A stretch of 64,000 nucleotides of DNA from Thermoanaerobaculum sp. (GTDB taxonomy: Bacteria > Acidobacteriota > Thermoanaerobaculia > Multivoradales > UBA5704): contig JAJKHS010000144.1 of the NCBI GenBank assembly GCA_021154885.1, positions 124,001 to 188,000 of the forward strand, read 5' to 3'. Under the pieces are notes generated by a model. It was given only the letters and a program-made list of their open reading frames with translations. It searched no databases and was not told the origin of the DNA. This document shows, piece after piece, positions 22,528 to 33,758 of the stretch. The first letter of the stretch is position 1. Each line of letters begins with the position of its first letter. The position numbers were made by a program, and so were the translations under genes.

Positions 22528-25214
22528 GCCTGTTTTCGAAGCACGACGACCTGCTGGACGACGCCGTCGCCCAGGTGGTGAACGACCCGGTCGATCCGCG
22601 CGAGGTCGAGGCGGCCGCCTCCCGGGTCTGGGCGCGACTGTCGCAGGAAGGGGCCCAGGGGGCCTCTCCGAACGCCGCGGCTGAAATGACCGCAATGACC
22701 GCCGCGGCCGCTCCGGTCACCTCGCATGGCCTCCACGGCTGCGAGGACTTCCAGTCCCTGATCCCCGCCTACCTGCGGGGTGAGCTGTCCCCGGCGCGCG
22801 CCCTGCTCGTCGAGGACCACACGCGGAGCTGCGTGCCCTGCCGCCGGGCGCTGCGCGATGCCCGCGACGCCCAGGAGGGCCGCACGGTGGCCGCCGTCAG
22901 GCCCGCCGCTCCAGCGCGGCCCGCCGACCGCCGGGTGTGGCAGGCGCTCGCCGCCGTCCTCCTCCTGGCCCTGGGGTTCGGCGTGATGACGCTGATCCAG
23001 GACCGGCTGGCCGGCGGCGCCCGGATGGCGCGCGTCGAGGCGGTGGAGGGCACCCTCTACCGTGTGGCCGGCGACTCCAGCCGGCCCATCGCCGCCGGCG
23101 CCAATATCGCCGAGGGCGAGGAGGTCCGCACCGCCAAGGGCTCGACCGCCATGCTGCGGCTGGCCGACGGCTCGCGTATCGAGATGAGCGAGCGGGCCGG
23201 CCTGGCGCTCGCCGCGGCCCGCAAGGGCAACACCATCCGGCTCGAGCGCGGCAGGATCATCGTCCAGGCCGCCAAGCAGCGCCCCCGGCACCTCTACGTC
23301 GCCACCCGCGACGCCCTGGTGTCCGTCACCGGCACGATCTTCTCGGTCAACAGCGGCACCAAGGGGTCGCGGGTGTCGGTGGTCGAGGGCGAGGTGCACG
23401 TGGCACAGGGGGCAAAGGACACCGTCCTTCATCCCGGCGGCCAGGTGGCGACCCATGCCAGCGTGCAGTCCGTGCCGGTCAGGGACGAGGTTGCCTGGAG
23501 CCGCAACGCCAAGCAGTACCAGGACCTCCTGGCCGAGCTGACGGCGCTGGGCAAGGACATCGACGCCCGCGTGGAGCGGCCGGGCCTGCGCTACTCGACA
23601 CGCCTGCTCGACCTCGCCCCCGACGGCACGACCATCTTCGTGGCGCTGCCCAACCTTTCGCACAGCCTCACCCAGACGCAGCAGATCCTCGACCAGAAGA
23701 TCGCCGAGAGCCCGTCGCTGGCCCAATGGTGGGCCGGGACCCTCGGCTCGACGCAGAACGAGACGAAGTTCCACGACATGATCCAGCGCCTCGGCGACCT
23801 CGGCAAGTTCCTCGGCGACGAGGTGGCCATCGCCATGAACGCCGGCGACGGCGACAAGGGCCAGGCGGTGCTGCTGGCCGAGGTGACCAACGAGGCCTCC
23901 TTCCGCTCCACCCTGGAGACCGAGATCGCCCGCCTCAACGGCAGTGAAGGCAAGACCGCGTTGCAGATCATCGACGACCCGGCCACGGCTCCGGCGACCG
24001 GTCAGGCCATGCTGCTGTGGGTCCACAACGGCCTGTTCGTGGCCTCGCCCAGCGGTGCACAGATCGCCAAGATCGCAGCCCTGTCGGCTGGCGGCAACAA
24101 CCCGTTCACCAGCGCGAGCTTCCACCAGCGCATCGCTCAGGACTACCGGGACGGCGCCGGCTGGCTGTTCGCGGCCGACCTCGGCACCCTGGTGAAGGGT
24201 CATGCCAGGCAGAGTGACGAGGCGCACCAGAAGGCCGAGCAGCTCGGCATCCTGGACCTCGACCATTTCATCGTCGACCGCCGGGAGATCGACGGCCGGG
24301 CCGAGACCCGCGCCGCCCTGACCTTCAGCCAGGCCCGGCGGGGCGTTGCCGCCTGGCTGGCGGCGCCGGCGCCGATGGGGAGTCTCTCTTTCTTCTCGCC
24401 GGACGCAAACATGGCGGCGGCTTTCGCCGTAAAGAGCCCTGTGAGCATCCTCGACGAGCTGCTGAGCGTGAACCCCAAGCTGGCCCAGCACCTGGCGGAC
24501 GCCCAGGCCAAGCACGGCTTCGACGTGCGCAACGACCTGGTGGCCCCGATGGGCGCCGAATTCGCCGTCGGCCTCGACGGCCCCGTCCTCCCCTCGCCTT
24601 CCTGGAAGCTGGTGGCCGAGGTCTACGACCCGGCGCGCCTGCAGCAGACCTTCGAGAAGGCCGTGGCCCAGTGCGACGCCGAGCTGCGCGCCCACGGCAA
24701 AGGCGGCCTCCAGATCACCCATGAATCGGCCGGCGGCCGCACGTACTACACCATCCAGTCGACGGAGCCGAAGGTCGAGATCCACTACCTGTTCGAGGAC
24801 GGCTACCTGTTGGCCGGTCCGAGCCGGGCGCTGCTCGAGCGGACGCTCCAGCAGCGGGATTCGGGCGTGACGCTGGCCACCGCCCCCAAGCTCCGCAACC
24901 TGCTGGGTCCGGACGGCCAGGTCAACGTCTCCGCCCTGGTCTACCAGAACCTGGCGCCGCTGGCCCAGGCGGCCGGCAAGATCCTGCCCGACGGCACCGC
25001 CAAGAACCACACCGACGGGCCGGCGAAGCTCGGCAAGCTGCTCGCCGCGCAGGGCCCGACCCTCTACTACGCCTATGCGGAGACGGACCGCATCGTCTTC
25101 GCCGGCAGCAACCAGAACCCCCTGGGTCTGAACCTCGGCACGCTGGCCAGCATGGGCAGCCTCGCCGGGATGATGAACCAGGCGCAGAACCAGGCCAACG
25201 AGGAGGTCCGGTAG
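22524..25214 (+). CDS. Anti-sigma-like protein fused to FecR and DUF3352-like domains
   Basis: 896 residues. Residues of about 70-115 carry a zinc anti-sigma motif, H-x3-C-x2-C, in [18 protein letters not shown]. One membrane helix follows ([20 protein letters not shown], about 138-157). A FecR-like domain comes next ([11 protein letters not shown] to [13 protein letters not shown] and [13 protein letters not shown]). The remaining 570 residues resemble DUF3352 ([41 protein letters not shown]) and would be extracytoplasmic. Layout and coupling suggest it restrains the ECF sigma and senses an envelope signal; the fusion length is unusual for an anti-sigma factor. Confidence 0.7.
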   Translation: MSLFSKHDDLLDDAVAQVVNDPVDPREVEAAASRVWARLSQEGAQGASPNAAAEMTAMTAAAAPVTSHGLHGCEDFQSLIPAYLRGELSPARALLVEDHTRSCVPCRRALRDARDAQEGRTVAAVRPAAPARPADRRVWQALAAVLLLALGFGVMTLIQDRLAGGARMARVEAVEGTLYRVAGDSSRPIAAGANIAEGEEVRTAKGSTAMLRLADGSRIEMSERAGLALAAARKGNTIRLERGRIIVQAAKQRPRHLYVATRDALVSVTGTIFSVNSGTKGSRVSVVEGEVHVAQGAKDTVLHPGGQVATHASVQSVPVRDEVAWSRNAKQYQDLLAELTALGKDIDARVERPGLRYSTRLLDLAPDGTTIFVALPNLSHSLTQTQQILDQKIAESPSLAQWWAGTLGSTQNETKFHDMIQRLGDLGKFLGDEVAIAMNAGDGDKGQAVLLAEVTNEASFRSTLETEIARLNGSEGKTALQIIDDPATAPATGQAMLLWVHNGLFVASPSGAQIAKIAALSAGGNNPFTSASFHQRIAQDYRDGAGWLFAADLGTLVKGHARQSDEAHQKAEQLGILDLDHFIVDRREIDGRAETRAALTFSQARRGVAAWLAAPAPMGSLSFFSPDANMAAAFAVKSPVSILDELLSVNPKLAQHLADAQAKHGFDVRNDLVAPMGAEFAVGLDGPVLPSPSWKLVAEVYDPARLQQTFEKAVAQCDAELRAHGKGGLQITHESAGGRTYYTIQSTEPKVEIHYLFEDGYLLAGPSRALLERTLQQRDSGVTLATAPKLRNLLGPDGQVNVSALVYQNLAPLAQAAGKILPDGTAKNHTDGPAKLGKLLAAQGPTLYYAYAETDRIVFAGSNQNPLGLNLGTLASMGSLAGMMNQAQNQANEEVR

Positions 25215-25247
25215 GACTTTCACCTCCCGGCCCAGGAGAGAACGACC

Positions 25248-26201
25248 GTGTCGAACACATTGCAACCCGTCGTCGAGCTCCAGGGCCTGGAGGTCAAGTT
25301 CGGGGGGCGTCCGATCCTCAAGGGGTTGAACGCCTCCCTCACCGGCCGCTGCATCGGCCTGCTGGGTCCCAACGGCGCCGGCAAGACCACCCTGCTCCAC
25401 ACCCTGCTCGGGTTCCACCCGCCGTCCGCCGGGAAAGCCCGCATCTTCGGCAAGGACATCCAGACCGAGGCACGGGAGATCCGCGGCCTGATGGGCTACA
25501 TGCCCGAGAACGACGCCTTCATCGCCGGCATGTCCGGCATCCGCTTCGTCCGCCTCATGGGCGAGCTGTCGGGGTTGCCGCCGGAGCAGTCCCTGGAGCG
25601 CTCCCACGAGGCGCTCTTCTACGTCGGGCTGGGCGAGGCGCGCTACCGCAAGGTGGACAGCTACTCGCTGGGCATGAAGCAGATGGCCAAGCTCGCCCAG
25701 GCCCTCGTCCACGGCCCGCGGCTGATCTTCCTCGACGAGCCCACCAACGGCCTCGACCCCGCGGCCCGGGAGCGCATGCTCAAGCTGGTGCGCGACATCC
25801 GGGACGAGGGGAAGGTGAACATCATCCTCTCCTCCCATCTCCTGCGCGACGTCGAGGAGTGCTGCGAGGAGGTGCTGGTGCTCAAGGACGGCCGGGTGGC
25901 CACCTACTGCAACCTCGAAGCCGAGCGGGAGGCCAACCGCAAGTTCCTGCAGCTCGAGGTGCGGGGGGGCGACGAGGCCGCCTTCGCCGCCGCCGTCGAG
26001 GCGCTGGGCTGCGAGATGGCCGTCGACGGCAAGCAGCGCTTCAAGCTCGTGCTGCCCGAAGGGGTGGAGATCCGCGAGCTCTATCGTGTCGCCGCCGAGC
26101 GGCAGGTGCAGATCCGCCGCCTCGACTCCAAGCGAGACTCCCTTCAGGACATCTTCCTGAAGGCCATGGAGACGGAGGTCGCCGGCCATGGCCGTGTATG
26201 A
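25248..26201 (+). CDS. ABC transporter ATPase
   Basis: 317 residues, GTG start at 25248 with AGGAGAG upstream. Walker [10 protein letters not shown], Walker [14 protein letters not shown] and switch His in ILSSHLL are intact; the signature is SYSLGMKQ rather than LSGGQ. About 80 extra C-terminal residues resemble the regulatory domain of DrrA-like ATPases. It overlaps the next permease by 14 bp and sits 33 bp after the anti-sigma gene, so is likely in the sigma operon. Confidence 0.85.
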   Translation: MSNTLQPVVELQGLEVKFGGRPILKGLNASLTGRCIGLLGPNGAGKTTLLHTLLGFHPPSAGKARIFGKDIQTEAREIRGLMGYMPENDAFIAGMSGIRFVRLMGELSGLPPEQSLERSHEALFYVGLGEARYRKVDSYSLGMKQMAKLAQALVHGPRLIFLDEPTNGLDPAARERMLKLVRDIRDEGKVNIILSSHLLRDVEECCEEVLVLKDGRVATYCNLEAEREANRKFLQLEVRGGDEAAFAAAVEALGCEMAVDGKQRFKLVLPEGVEIRELYRVAAERQVQIRRLDSKRDSLQDIFLKAMETEVAGHGRV

Positions 26202-27075
26202 CCGCAACTTCGGGATCTACCAGGGGGAGCGGACGCCGACCTGGTCGCGCTTCCTGATCATCCCCCGCTACGCCTACCAGGAGGTCTTCCAGAGCCGTCT
26301 GTTCGTGGCCTTCCTGGGCTTCTGCTTCCTGGTGCCGTTCGCCGGGCTGCTGGTCATCTACCTGCACCACAACCTGGCGGCGCTGAGCTTCATCAACCTC
26401 CCCCTCGACCGCCTGCAGGAGGCGCTGCCGATCAACGCCAAGTTCTTCCGCTGGGGGCTCGAATTCCAGGGTTTCCTGTGCTACGTGCTCGCCCTGCTGG
26501 TGGGGCCGGCCCTGATCTCGCCGGACCTGCGCAACAACGGCCTGCCGCTCTACCTCTCGCGGCCGTTCTCGCGCGCCGAGTACGTGCTGGGCAAGACCGC
26601 GGTGCTGGCCATCCTGATGTCGGCCATCACCTGGATCCCGGGGCTGCTCCTGTTCTTCTTCCAGAGCTACCTGGACGGCGCCTCCTGGATGGGGAACAAC
26701 CTGTCGATCGCCTTCGCCATCTTCTTCGGGAGCTGGATCTGGATCGCGGTGCTCTCGTTGCTCTCGCTCGCCGTCTCGGCCTGGGTGAAGTGGAAGCCGG
26801 TGGCCCGCATCTCGCTGCTCATCCTCTACTACGTCCCGTGGGGCTTCGCCAAGGTGATGAACGCCACCCAGGACACCTGGTGGGGGTTCCTGGTGGCCCT
26901 GTGGCCGACCATGACCACGGTGTGGACGCGCCTCTTCGGCCTGCCGCTGGAGCCCGGCGACTACAACGGCAATCCCATGCCGCTGGCGGCGGCCTGGCTC
27001 GCCCTGGTGGCCTGCTGCCTGATCTCGCTCGCTCTCCTCTCCCGGCGCATCCGCGCCTACGAGGTGGTGCGATGA
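26188..27075 (+). CDS. ABC-2 permease
   Basis: 295 residues with about six membrane segments and ABC-2 features ([25 protein letters not shown], the cytoplasmic coupling region). It pairs with the ATPase at 25248. The substrate is unknown; the family exports lipids, antibiotics or peptides, or remodels the membrane. Confidence 0.8.
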   Translation: MAVYDRNFGIYQGERTPTWSRFLIIPRYAYQEVFQSRLFVAFLGFCFLVPFAGLLVIYLHHNLAALSFINLPLDRLQEALPINAKFFRWGLEFQGFLCYVLALLVGPALISPDLRNNGLPLYLSRPFSRAEYVLGKTAVLAILMSAITWIPGLLLFFFQSYLDGASWMGNNLSIAFAIFFGSWIWIAVLSLLSLAVSAWVKWKPVARISLLILYYVPWGFAKVMNATQDTWWGFLVALWPTMTTVWTRLFGLPLEPGDYNGNPMPLAAAWLALVACCLISLALLSRRIRAYEVVR

Positions 27076-28034
27076 GCGCGACTGTCACCGAAAAGCAGCG
27101 GGTGATCTTCGAGAACGTCTCCAAGTTCTACGGCGAGGTCCTGGGCGTCAACCGGGTGAGCCTCTCCATCCCACCGGGGATCACCGGCCTGGTGGGGCCC
27201 AACGGTTCGGGCAAGACGACCCTGATGAACCTCATGGTGGGGCTGCTGCGCCCCTCGCGGGGGAGGATCTCGGTGCTCGGCATGGACTCGCAGCGGCCGG
27301 AGGAGTTCTTCCGCCACGTCGGCTACTCGACGCAGTACGACGCCTTCCCGCCGGGTCTTAACGGTTCTCAGTTCATCCGCTCCTACCTGCGGGTGCACGG
27401 CTTCGGGGCTGCCGAGGCCGAGGCCATGACCTGGAAGGCGCTGGAGCGGGTGGGACTCACCGAGGCCGCCGGCCGCAAGGTGGCGGGCTACAGCAAGGGG
27501 ATGCGGCAGCGGGTCAAGCTGGCGCAGGCCATCTGTCATCAGCCGTCGGTGCTGGTGCTCGACGAGCCGCTCAACGGCCTCGATCCCATGGCCCGGGCCG
27601 AGGTCATCTCCCTGTTCCGCGAGCTGGCCGACGGCGGCCTGCACGTCATCGTCTCCAGCCACATCCTGCACGAGGTGGACCTGATCTCGGACCAGGTGGT
27701 GCTCATTCATGGCGGCTACGTGGTGGCGGAGGGGGACATCGCCAACGTCCGCGACGAGATGGAGGAGGAGCACCCGGCGCAGGTGTCCATCCGCTGCGAC
27801 CGTCCGGCGCTGCTCGCCTCACGGGTCTTCGCCCAGGACTCGGTGATGGAGGCCCGCATCGACGACGACGGCAAGGGCGTGCTGGTGCGCACCCGCGACG
27901 CCGACCGCTTCCACCTGCTGCTCAATCAGGTCGTGCTGGAGAACGGGCTGACCATCGAGGCGGTGGCCCCGGCCGACGCCGACGTCAACGCCGTCTATCA
28001 GTACCTGATCGGCTCGAACGGAGAAAAGTCATGA
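27072..28034 (+). CDS. ABC transporter ATPase
   Basis: 320 residues, ATG 27072 overlapping the previous stop by 4 bp. Walker [10 protein letters not shown], signature [12 protein letters not shown], Walker [14 protein letters not shown], switch His in VSSHIL. It is a paralogue of the ATPase at 25248 and pairs with the permease that follows, so the operon encodes two related exporters. Confidence 0.85.
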   Translation: MSATVTEKQRVIFENVSKFYGEVLGVNRVSLSIPPGITGLVGPNGSGKTTLMNLMVGLLRPSRGRISVLGMDSQRPEEFFRHVGYSTQYDAFPPGLNGSQFIRSYLRVHGFGAAEAEAMTWKALERVGLTEAAGRKVAGYSKGMRQRVKLAQAICHQPSVLVLDEPLNGLDPMARAEVISLFRELADGGLHVIVSSHILHEVDLISDQVVLIHGGYVVAEGDIANVRDEMEEEHPAQVSIRCDRPALLASRVFAQDSVMEARIDDDGKGVLVRTRDADRFHLLLNQVVLENGLTIEAVAPADADVNAVYQYLIGSNGEKS

Positions 28035-28900
28035 GCGAGACCGCCGCCTCCCTGGCCTCTCCCACGCCGGCGGCACCGGCGGGCCTGCCCTGGCGCCGCT
28101 GGGCGTCCCAGGCCGGCGCCGTGATGCGCCTCGACCTGCGCAAGGGCTTCCGCCGTCCCGTGGGGCTGTTGCTGCTCGCCGCGGCGCCGATCGCCATCGC
28201 CCTCATCCGGGTCGTCTTCTCCGCCCACGCCGTGCACGAACGCGCCGACGTCGCCGAGGGCACCAACTTCTACGCCTGGATGTACCAGATCCTGATCCTC
28301 CGGCTGGAGCTGTTCCTCGCCGGCGTGGCCGTCTTCGGCAACCTCATCCGCCGCGAGGTCCTCGACCGCACACTCCATTACTACTTTCTCTCTCCCATCC
28401 GGCGGGAGCTGCTGGTGGCCGCCAAGTACCTGACGGGGGTGCTCGTCACCTTCACCCTGTTCGGGATCTCGACGGTCATCTCCTTCGTGCTCGCCTACCT
28501 GCCGCACGACTGGACGGCCGTCAGCCCCTTCCTCTTCCATGGACCCGGCCTGCGCCAGTTGGGCTCGTACCTGTTGGTGACCTTCCTCGCCTGCGTCGGC
28601 TACGGCGCCGTCTTCCTCGCCTTGGGCTTCTTTTTCAAGAGCCCGGCCGTGCCGGCGCTCGGGATGTTCGGCTGGGAGTCGATCCACTTCCTGCTGCCGC
28701 CGCTGCTCAAGCAGGCGAGCGTCATCCACTACCTCCAGTCGCTCTGCCCGGTGCCCATCCCCGAGGGGCCGCTGGCGGTGCTCTCCGACGCGCCGTCCCC
28801 CTGGGTCTCGGTGGTGGGCCTCCTCGTGCTGGCCGTGATCCTGGTGGCGGTCTCGGGGTGGCGGATCCGCAGGATGGAGATCAGCTACGACGAGTCGTAG
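28031..28900 (+). CDS. ABC-2 permease
   Basis: 289 residues with six membrane segments; [30 protein letters not shown] is the ABC-2 coupling region. Start overlaps the ATPase stop by 4 bp. It is the last gene of the presumed sigma/anti-sigma/exporter operon (21946-28900) and ends 14 bp from the convergent YagU-like gene. Confidence 0.8.
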   Translation: MSETAASLASPTPAAPAGLPWRRWASQAGAVMRLDLRKGFRRPVGLLLLAAAPIAIALIRVVFSAHAVHERADVAEGTNFYAWMYQILILRLELFLAGVAVFGNLIRREVLDRTLHYYFLSPIRRELLVAAKYLTGVLVTFTLFGISTVISFVLAYLPHDWTAVSPFLFHGPGLRQLGSYLLVTFLACVGYGAVFLALGFFFKSPAVPALGMFGWESIHFLLPPLLKQASVIHYLQSLCPVPIPEGPLAVLSDAPSPWVSVVGLLVLAVILVAVSGWRIRRMEISYDES

Positions 28901-28914
28901 GCCGGCAGGAACTA

Positions 28915-29469
28915 CTAGAGGACGCGCCGCACCAGCCGCCGCGCCGTCTCCAGGGCCAGGCCGTAGACCAGGTGGGCGGCCAGGGCTCGGGCATGCACCG
29001 CCGGCGGGTGCGAGAGCGGCGGCCCCGAGAGCCGGAACGCCGGCACGGCGATCTCGTCCGCGCCCAGCCAGACCGCCGAACCGAAAGGCAGCCCGGCGCC
29101 GCGGGTGACCGCCGGCGCCACCTCGGCCAGGGCGCCGTACGCTCCACCCGTGAGGGTGCCGAAGCCGTAGTGCACGGCCGGACCCGCGACCTTCTTCTCC
29201 TCGCGGGTGAGCTCGTGGTGGAAGAGGCCGTGCGAGATCGCCTCCGCCGTCTTCACCGTCGCGTCCTCCTCCTGCTGTCCGTCGCGCTGCCCGCCCTCCT
29301 CCTTGCCGCGGTCGGCGGCATGTTGGGGATTCTGGGGCTCGTCCTCCTCCAGCGCCTTCGCCAGCTTCCCCGAAAGATTCTGGAACTGGGTCATTACGTA
29401 GGTGGCCGCAAGGCCGGCGGCGAGCCCCGCCACCGCGCCCTTCCACAGTTCGCCATCGTGGTTCTGCAT
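28915..29469 (-). CDS. YagU/DUF1440-like membrane protein
   Basis: 184 residues from ATG 29469, which has GGAGG 8 nt upstream. Short hydrophobic segments (WKGAVAGLAAGLAATYVMTQF; HYGFGTLTGGAYGALAEV) and a charged insertion rich in Glu, Gln and Asp (residues of about 40-75) match the YagU/DUF1440 family of inner-membrane proteins. E. coli YagU is linked to acid resistance, but a role here is unproven. Confidence 0.65.
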   Translation of the reverse strand: MQNHDGELWKGAVAGLAAGLAATYVMTQFQNLSGKLAKALEEDEPQNPQHAADRGKEEGGQRDGQQEEDATVKTAEAISHGLFHHELTREEKKVAGPAVHYGFGTLTGGAYGALAEVAPAVTRGAGLPFGSAVWLGADEIAVPAFRLSGPPLSHPPAVHARALAAHLVYGLALETARRLVRRVL

Positions 29470-29617
29470 GGGAACGCCCTCCTTCCAGCCTGGAGAGCAG
29501 CAAGCGCCGTGCCTCTTTTTTGGCGCGGACCCCGAAACCTTTTCCCGTCTCGCGCGCTCTAACAGTAAGGGCCGCCCTTGGATGGCCGGGCCGGGCCGGC
29601 CGTATACAGAGGTAGAC

Positions 29618-29635
29618 GCTCCGGATTTCCGGAGC
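29618..29635. promoter_or_regulatory. Inverted repeat GCTCCGGA-TT-TCCGGAGC
   Basis: Perfect 8-bp arms, immediately upstream of the ribosome binding site of the small gene at 29650 and 17 bp after CGTATACAGAGGT (29601-29613). Candidate operator or leader hairpin. Confidence 0.4.
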
Positions 29636-29649
29636 CAGGAGAGCTGCAC

Positions 29650-29910
29650 ATGTTTGAGCGACCCGTCAAGCCCCCGACGCCGAGGCACGTCGATCCTGGC
29701 GCCCCCCATCGCCGGACTGCCGTGGACCTGGTCGTCGAGTACCTGCAGGACGTCCGCCACGGGGCCGACCTGCGCCCCGACGCCGAGATCTTCGGCCGCC
29801 GCCAGCGTCTGCACAGCCAGCCGTGGCGTCGCCCCCGCCGAGTCGCCGCCGAAACGTCGTCGACCATGGCGCTGATCCGGCGCTACGAAGCCCGATTCCA
29901 TCCCCACTGA
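29650..29910 (+). CDS. Hypothetical 86-residue protein
   Basis: ATG 29650 follows AGGAGAG with good spacing. The product is basic, arginine- and histidine-rich, with one plausible helix (RRTAVDLVVEYLQDVRHG), and is followed by ALIRRYEARFHPH. I recognise no family. A TATACA hexamer and a perfect inverted repeat upstream argue that it is expressed. Confidence 0.45.
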   Translation: MFERPVKPPTPRHVDPGAPHRRTAVDLVVEYLQDVRHGADLRPDAEIFGRRQRLHSQPWRRPRRVAAETSSTMALIRRYEARFHPH

Positions 29911-29964
29911 GGCGCGTTGGCGGCAGGATGCGCGGGCGGGCCGCCTGTGTCAAGATCCCCGGCC

Positions 29965-30591
29965 ATGGAAGCCACTCCCTTTCCGGTTCGTTTCGAGCTC
30001 GAAGGCTGGGACCTGTTCTGGGTTCGTGTGGAGTCCGTCCCCGGCCAGGAGGAGGCCCTGGCGGCACTGCGCCGGACGACGAGCGAACGGGCCCGCTCCC
30101 GTTTCGAGCCCGAGAGCCTCTCGTCCCATCCTACGGTGGCGGCGGTGCGCGGCCTGTTCCGGGCCGCCGGGTGCGATCCCACGCGGTATCGTCCCTCGTC
30201 CGAGGCCCTGCTGCGGCGGGTGCTCAAGGGGGAGGACCTGCCGGCGATCCATCCTTTGGTGGACCTCAACAATTGCCTGTCGGTGGAGCTCGCCGTCCCC
30301 TCCTGTGTGGCGGGGGAGGGGACCTTCACGCCGCCCTTGGTGCTGCGGGCTGGCCGGGCCGGCGAGAGCTACGAGTCGCTGCGCGGCCCCTTCAACCTGG
30401 AGGGCAAGCCGCTGCTGGCGGATGCGCAGGGGCCGTTCAGCACCCCGATCACGGACAGTCAGCGGGTCAAGGTGCAGGAGGGTATGGGCAGCGCCTGGAT
30501 GGTGGCCTACCTGCCGCGCGGCAGGGTGCCCCCCGAGGCCGTTTGTAGCACCCTGGACGGCCTGCTGGCGGAGATCGGAGCCTCGCGATGA
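29965..30591 (+). CDS. B3/4-domain protein
   Basis: 208 residues resembling the B3/B4 domain of phenylalanyl-tRNA synthetase beta as a free-standing protein: ALRRTTSERARSRF, then RRVLKGEDLPAIHPLVDLNN with CLSVELAVP. Free-standing B3/4 proteins are proposed to edit mischarged tRNA; this is family inference. ATG 29965 is chosen over the upstream TTG. It overlaps the HAD gene by 4 bp. Confidence 0.7.
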   Translation: MEATPFPVRFELEGWDLFWVRVESVPGQEEALAALRRTTSERARSRFEPESLSSHPTVAAVRGLFRAAGCDPTRYRPSSEALLRRVLKGEDLPAIHPLVDLNNCLSVELAVPSCVAGEGTFTPPLVLRAGRAGESYESLRGPFNLEGKPLLADAQGPFSTPITDSQRVKVQEGMGSAWMVAYLPRGRVPPEAVCSTLDGLLAEIGASR

Positions 30592-31220
30592 GTGACATCA
30601 CTCACCTGTTCACCGATCTGGGGGGCGTGCTGCTGACCAACGGCTGGGACCGCGGGCTGCGCAAGCTCGTGGCCTCCCACTTCGGCATCGATCCCGCGGA
30701 GATGGACGAGCGCCACCACCTCACCTACGACACCTACGAGGCCGGCAAGATCAGCCTCGAGGAGTATCTGCGGCGGGTCGTCTTCTGGGAGCCGCGAGGC
30801 TTCAACGAGCAGCAGGTGGTGGATTTCATGCTGGAGCAGGCCCGCTGCTTCCCGGACATGATCGAGATGTACAAGCAGGTCAAGGAGAAGAATGGCCTGC
30901 GGGTGGTGGTGGTGAGCAACGAAGGGCGGGAGCTGACAGAGGACCGCATCCGGCGGTTCAAGCTCAAGGAATTCGTCGACATCTTCGTCGTCTCGAGCTA
31001 CGTGCACTTCCGCAAGCCGGACGAGGACATCTTCCACCTCGCCCTCGACGTCGCCCAGGCCGAGCCGGGCAAGGTGGTCTACGTGGACGACCGGCACATG
31101 TTCGCCGAGGTGGCCTGTAGCTTGGGGATGCGCGAGATCTGGCACCGCGACTATGCCTCGACCCGGGCGGCGCTGACCGGGTTGGGGCTCGACGTCGGGG
31201 GCGGGGAGGAGAAGCCGTGA
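30588..31220 (+). CDS. HAD-family hydrolase
   Basis: 210 residues with HAD motif I as [13 protein letters not shown] (nucleophile Asp; second position Gly, as in YihX-like members), motif [12 protein letters not shown], motif III Lys in [11 protein letters not shown] and motif [12 protein letters not shown] phosphatase of unknown substrate, possibly sugar phosphates given its coupling to zwf (4-bp overlap). Confidence 0.85.
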   Translation: MSDITHLFTDLGGVLLTNGWDRGLRKLVASHFGIDPAEMDERHHLTYDTYEAGKISLEEYLRRVVFWEPRGFNEQQVVDFMLEQARCFPDMIEMYKQVKEKNGLRVVVVSNEGRELTEDRIRRFKLKEFVDIFVVSSYVHFRKPDEDIFHLALDVAQAEPGKVVYVDDRHMFAEVACSLGMREIWHRDYASTRAALTGLGLDVGGGEEKP

Positions 31221-32734
31221 CCGTAAAGAGCCCGACGGCGTTCGTGATCTTTGGCGGCGGCGGCGACCTGACCTGGCGCAAGCTGATCCCCGCCCTCTAC
31301 AACCTCTGGCTGGACAAGACCCTGGGCGACTCGTTCAAGGTCATCGCCTTGGACCTCAAGGAGATGGACCCGGCCGTCTACGTGCAGCATCTGCGCGAGG
31401 GGGTCGACCAGTTCAGCCGTCGGGGCAAAGCGGAGGACGAGCCCTGGGGGCGCTTCGCCGCCCACCTGACCTACGACAAAGCGGACTTCGCCGACGCCGC
31501 GGCGTTCTCCCGGCTGGCCGGGGAGCTGGACGCTCTGGACCACGAGTGGGGCAAGCCGGCCACCCGCGTCTTCTACCTCGCGACGCCGCCCTCGGTGATG
31601 CAGCTCATCGCCCGGCAGCTCCACGAAGTCAAGCTCGTCACCGACGCCGGGCGGGCTCGGGTGGTGTTCGAGAAGCCTTTCGGACACGACCTGGACAGTG
31701 CCCGGGAGCTCGACGGCTTCCTCGGCGGCCTGGTCGACGAGAGCCAGATCTACCGCATCGACCACTACCTGGGCAAGGAGCCGGTGCAGAACATCCTGGC
31801 CTTCCGCTTCGCCAACACGGTCCACGAGCCGCTGTGGAACCGCCGCTACATCGACTCGGTGCAGATCACCGTCGCCGAACAGGAGGGGGTGGGCACGCGC
31901 GGCGGCTACTACGAGCACGCCGGGGCGCTGCGCGACATGGTGCAGAACCACCTCCTCCAGGTGCTCTGCCTGGTGGCCATGGAGCCGCCGGTCACCTTCG
32001 AGGCGGACGAGCTGCGCAACAAGAAGCTGGACGTGCTGCGGGCCATCCGCCGCCTGACCCCGGGGACGGTGCACGAGCTCGTCGAGCGCGGCCAGTACGG
32101 GCCGGGCCTGGTGGCTGGCGAAAAGGTGACGGGGTACCGCAGCGAGCCGGGGGTCGATCCCCACTCGACGACCGAGACGTTCGTCGCCCTCAAGCTGTTC
32201 GTCGACAACTGGCGCTGGCAGGACGTCCCCTTCTACCTGCGCACGGGCAAGCGGCTGCCGGTGCACGCCTCGGAGGTCTGTATCCAGTTCCGGCCGGTGC
32301 CGCACCAGGCCTTCCCCCCCTCGGCCATCGGCGAAATGGAGCCCAACCGGCTACTGCTGCGCCTGCAGCCGCGGGAGGGGATCGTCATGCGCTTCCAGGC
32401 CAAGCGGCCGGGGTCGAACATGCGCCTCGCCCGGGTGGAGACGCGCTTCACCTACAAGGAGGCCTTCAATACCTCCGAGCCCGAGGCCTACGAAACCCTG
32501 CTGCTGGACGTCATCGTGGGCGATCAGACGCAGTTCATGCGCCGCGACCAGGTGGAGGAGGCATGGAAGATCGTCATGCCAATCCTCGACTACTGGGAGG
32601 ACCAGGGGCACTCCGACCTGCCGTTCTACCCCGCCGGCACCTGGGGGCCGGAGGTGTCCCATTTCCTCATCGCCCGCGACGGCCGCATCTGGGTGGAGCC
32701 GGACGGGGCTGACGAGGACGAGGACAAGGGGTAG
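31217..32734 (+). CDS. zwf: Glucose-6-phosphate dehydrogenase
   Basis: 505 residues, full length. Oxidises glucose 6-phosphate to 6-phosphogluconolactone, feeding NADPH and pentose phosphates. The coenzyme site is [17 protein letters not shown], the substrate/catalytic motif is [14 protein letters not shown], with [20 protein letters not shown] and [16 protein letters not shown] further on. GTG start at 31217 overlaps the HAD stop. No pgl or gnd follows. Confidence 0.95.
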   Translation: MTVKSPTAFVIFGGGGDLTWRKLIPALYNLWLDKTLGDSFKVIALDLKEMDPAVYVQHLREGVDQFSRRGKAEDEPWGRFAAHLTYDKADFADAAAFSRLAGELDALDHEWGKPATRVFYLATPPSVMQLIARQLHEVKLVTDAGRARVVFEKPFGHDLDSARELDGFLGGLVDESQIYRIDHYLGKEPVQNILAFRFANTVHEPLWNRRYIDSVQITVAEQEGVGTRGGYYEHAGALRDMVQNHLLQVLCLVAMEPPVTFEADELRNKKLDVLRAIRRLTPGTVHELVERGQYGPGLVAGEKVTGYRSEPGVDPHSTTETFVALKLFVDNWRWQDVPFYLRTGKRLPVHASEVCIQFRPVPHQAFPPSAIGEMEPNRLLLRLQPREGIVMRFQAKRPGSNMRLARVETRFTYKEAFNTSEPEAYETLLLDVIVGDQTQFMRRDQVEEAWKIVMPILDYWEDQGHSDLPFYPAGTWGPEVSHFLIARDGRIWVEPDGADEDEDKG

Positions 32735-32759
32735 GAGCGGAGGCGATCCCCGCCCCGCC

Positions 32760-33758
32760 CTACCGGTTGACCGACGCCATCATCGCTTCCGGATAGCGCA
32801 GCCCGGCGGCGACGCCCCTGGGGGCGATCTCGTCAATGCGCCGCAGGTCGTCCGCCGTCAGCTCGACGTTCAGGGCGCCGACGTTCTCCTCCAGGTACTT
32901 GCGGCGCTTGGTGCCCGGGATCGGCACGACGTCCTCCCCCTGCGCCAACACCCAGGCGAGGGCGAGCTGGGCCGGCGTGCACCGCTTGGCTGCGGCGATC
33001 TCCCCGATGCGCTTCACCAGATCGAGGTTCTTCTGGAAGTTCTCACCCTGGAAGCGGGGAGAGAAGCGGCGGTAGTCGTCCGGCTCCAGGTCCTCGAAGC
33101 GCTGGATCTGGCCGGTGAGGAAGCCGCGGCCGAGCGGGCTGTAGGGCACGAAGCCGGTGCCGAGCTCGCGGCAGGCGGCGAGGACGCCGTCCTCGGGGTC
33201 CCGGCTCCACAGCGAGTACTCGCTCTGCACGGCGGCGATGGGGTGAACGCCGCAGGCCCGGCGCAAGGTCTCCGGGCTCACTTCCGAGAGGCCCAGGTGG
33301 CGGACCTTCCCCTCTTGGACGAGCTGGGCCATGGCCCCCACCGTCTCCTCGATCGGAGTGTCGGGGTCCACCCGGTGGAGATAGTAAAGGTCGATCGTCT
33401 CCACCCCGAGGCGGCCGAGGCTCCCCTCGCAGGCCCGGCGGACGTACTCCGGCCGGCCGTTGACGCCGCGGACCTGGGGGTTGGCGGGGTCGCGGACGAT
33501 GCCGAACTTGGTGGCCACCACCACCCGCTCCCGCCGGCCCCGCTCACTGCGCAGGAAGCGCCCCACCAGCTCCTCGTTGGTGTGGGGGCCGTACATGTCG
33601 GCCGTATCGAAAAAGGTGATCCCCAGCTCCAGGGCCCGCTCCAGAGTGGCGAGCGATTCCTGGTCGTCCCTTCCGGCGTAGAAGTCGGACATCCCCATGC
33701 AGCCGAGGCCCAGCGCCGAGACGGTGGGCCCGGTTTTTCCCAGCCGGCGTGTCTTCAT
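32760..33758 (-). CDS. Aldo/keto reductase
   Basis: 332 residues of the AKR superfamily, NADPH-dependent carbonyl reductases. Catalytic tetrad positions are visible: Asp and Tyr in [18 protein letters not shown], Lys in VVATKFG and His in LYYLHRVDP; the C-terminal coenzyme site is [15 protein letters not shown]. It is translationally coupled to the upstream M28 peptidase by a 4-bp overlap. Substrate unknown. Confidence 0.9.
   Translation of the reverse strand: MKTRRLGKTGPTVSALGLGCMGMSDFYAGRDDQESLATLERALELGITFFDTADMYGPHTNEELVGRFLRSERGRRERVVVATKFGIVRDPANPQVRGVNGRPEYVRRACEGSLGRLGVETIDLYYLHRVDPDTPIEETVGAMAQLVQEGKVRHLGLSEVSPETLRRACGVHPIAAVQSEYSLWSRDPEDGVLAACRELGTGFVPYSPLGRGFLTGQIQRFEDLEPDDYRRFSPRFQGENFQKNLDLVKRIGEIAAAKRCTPAQLALAWVLAQGEDVVPIPGTKRRKYLEENVGALNVELTADDLRRIDEIAPRGVAAGLRYPEAMMASVNR

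Noticed and set aside
22488-26207. Minus-strand open frame of 1239 codons opposite the anti-sigma and ABC genes
   Set aside because: It mirrors the codon pattern of the rightward genes, has no recognisable domain, and the plus strand carries clear ABC, FecR and anti-sigma motifs. A GC-rich shadow.
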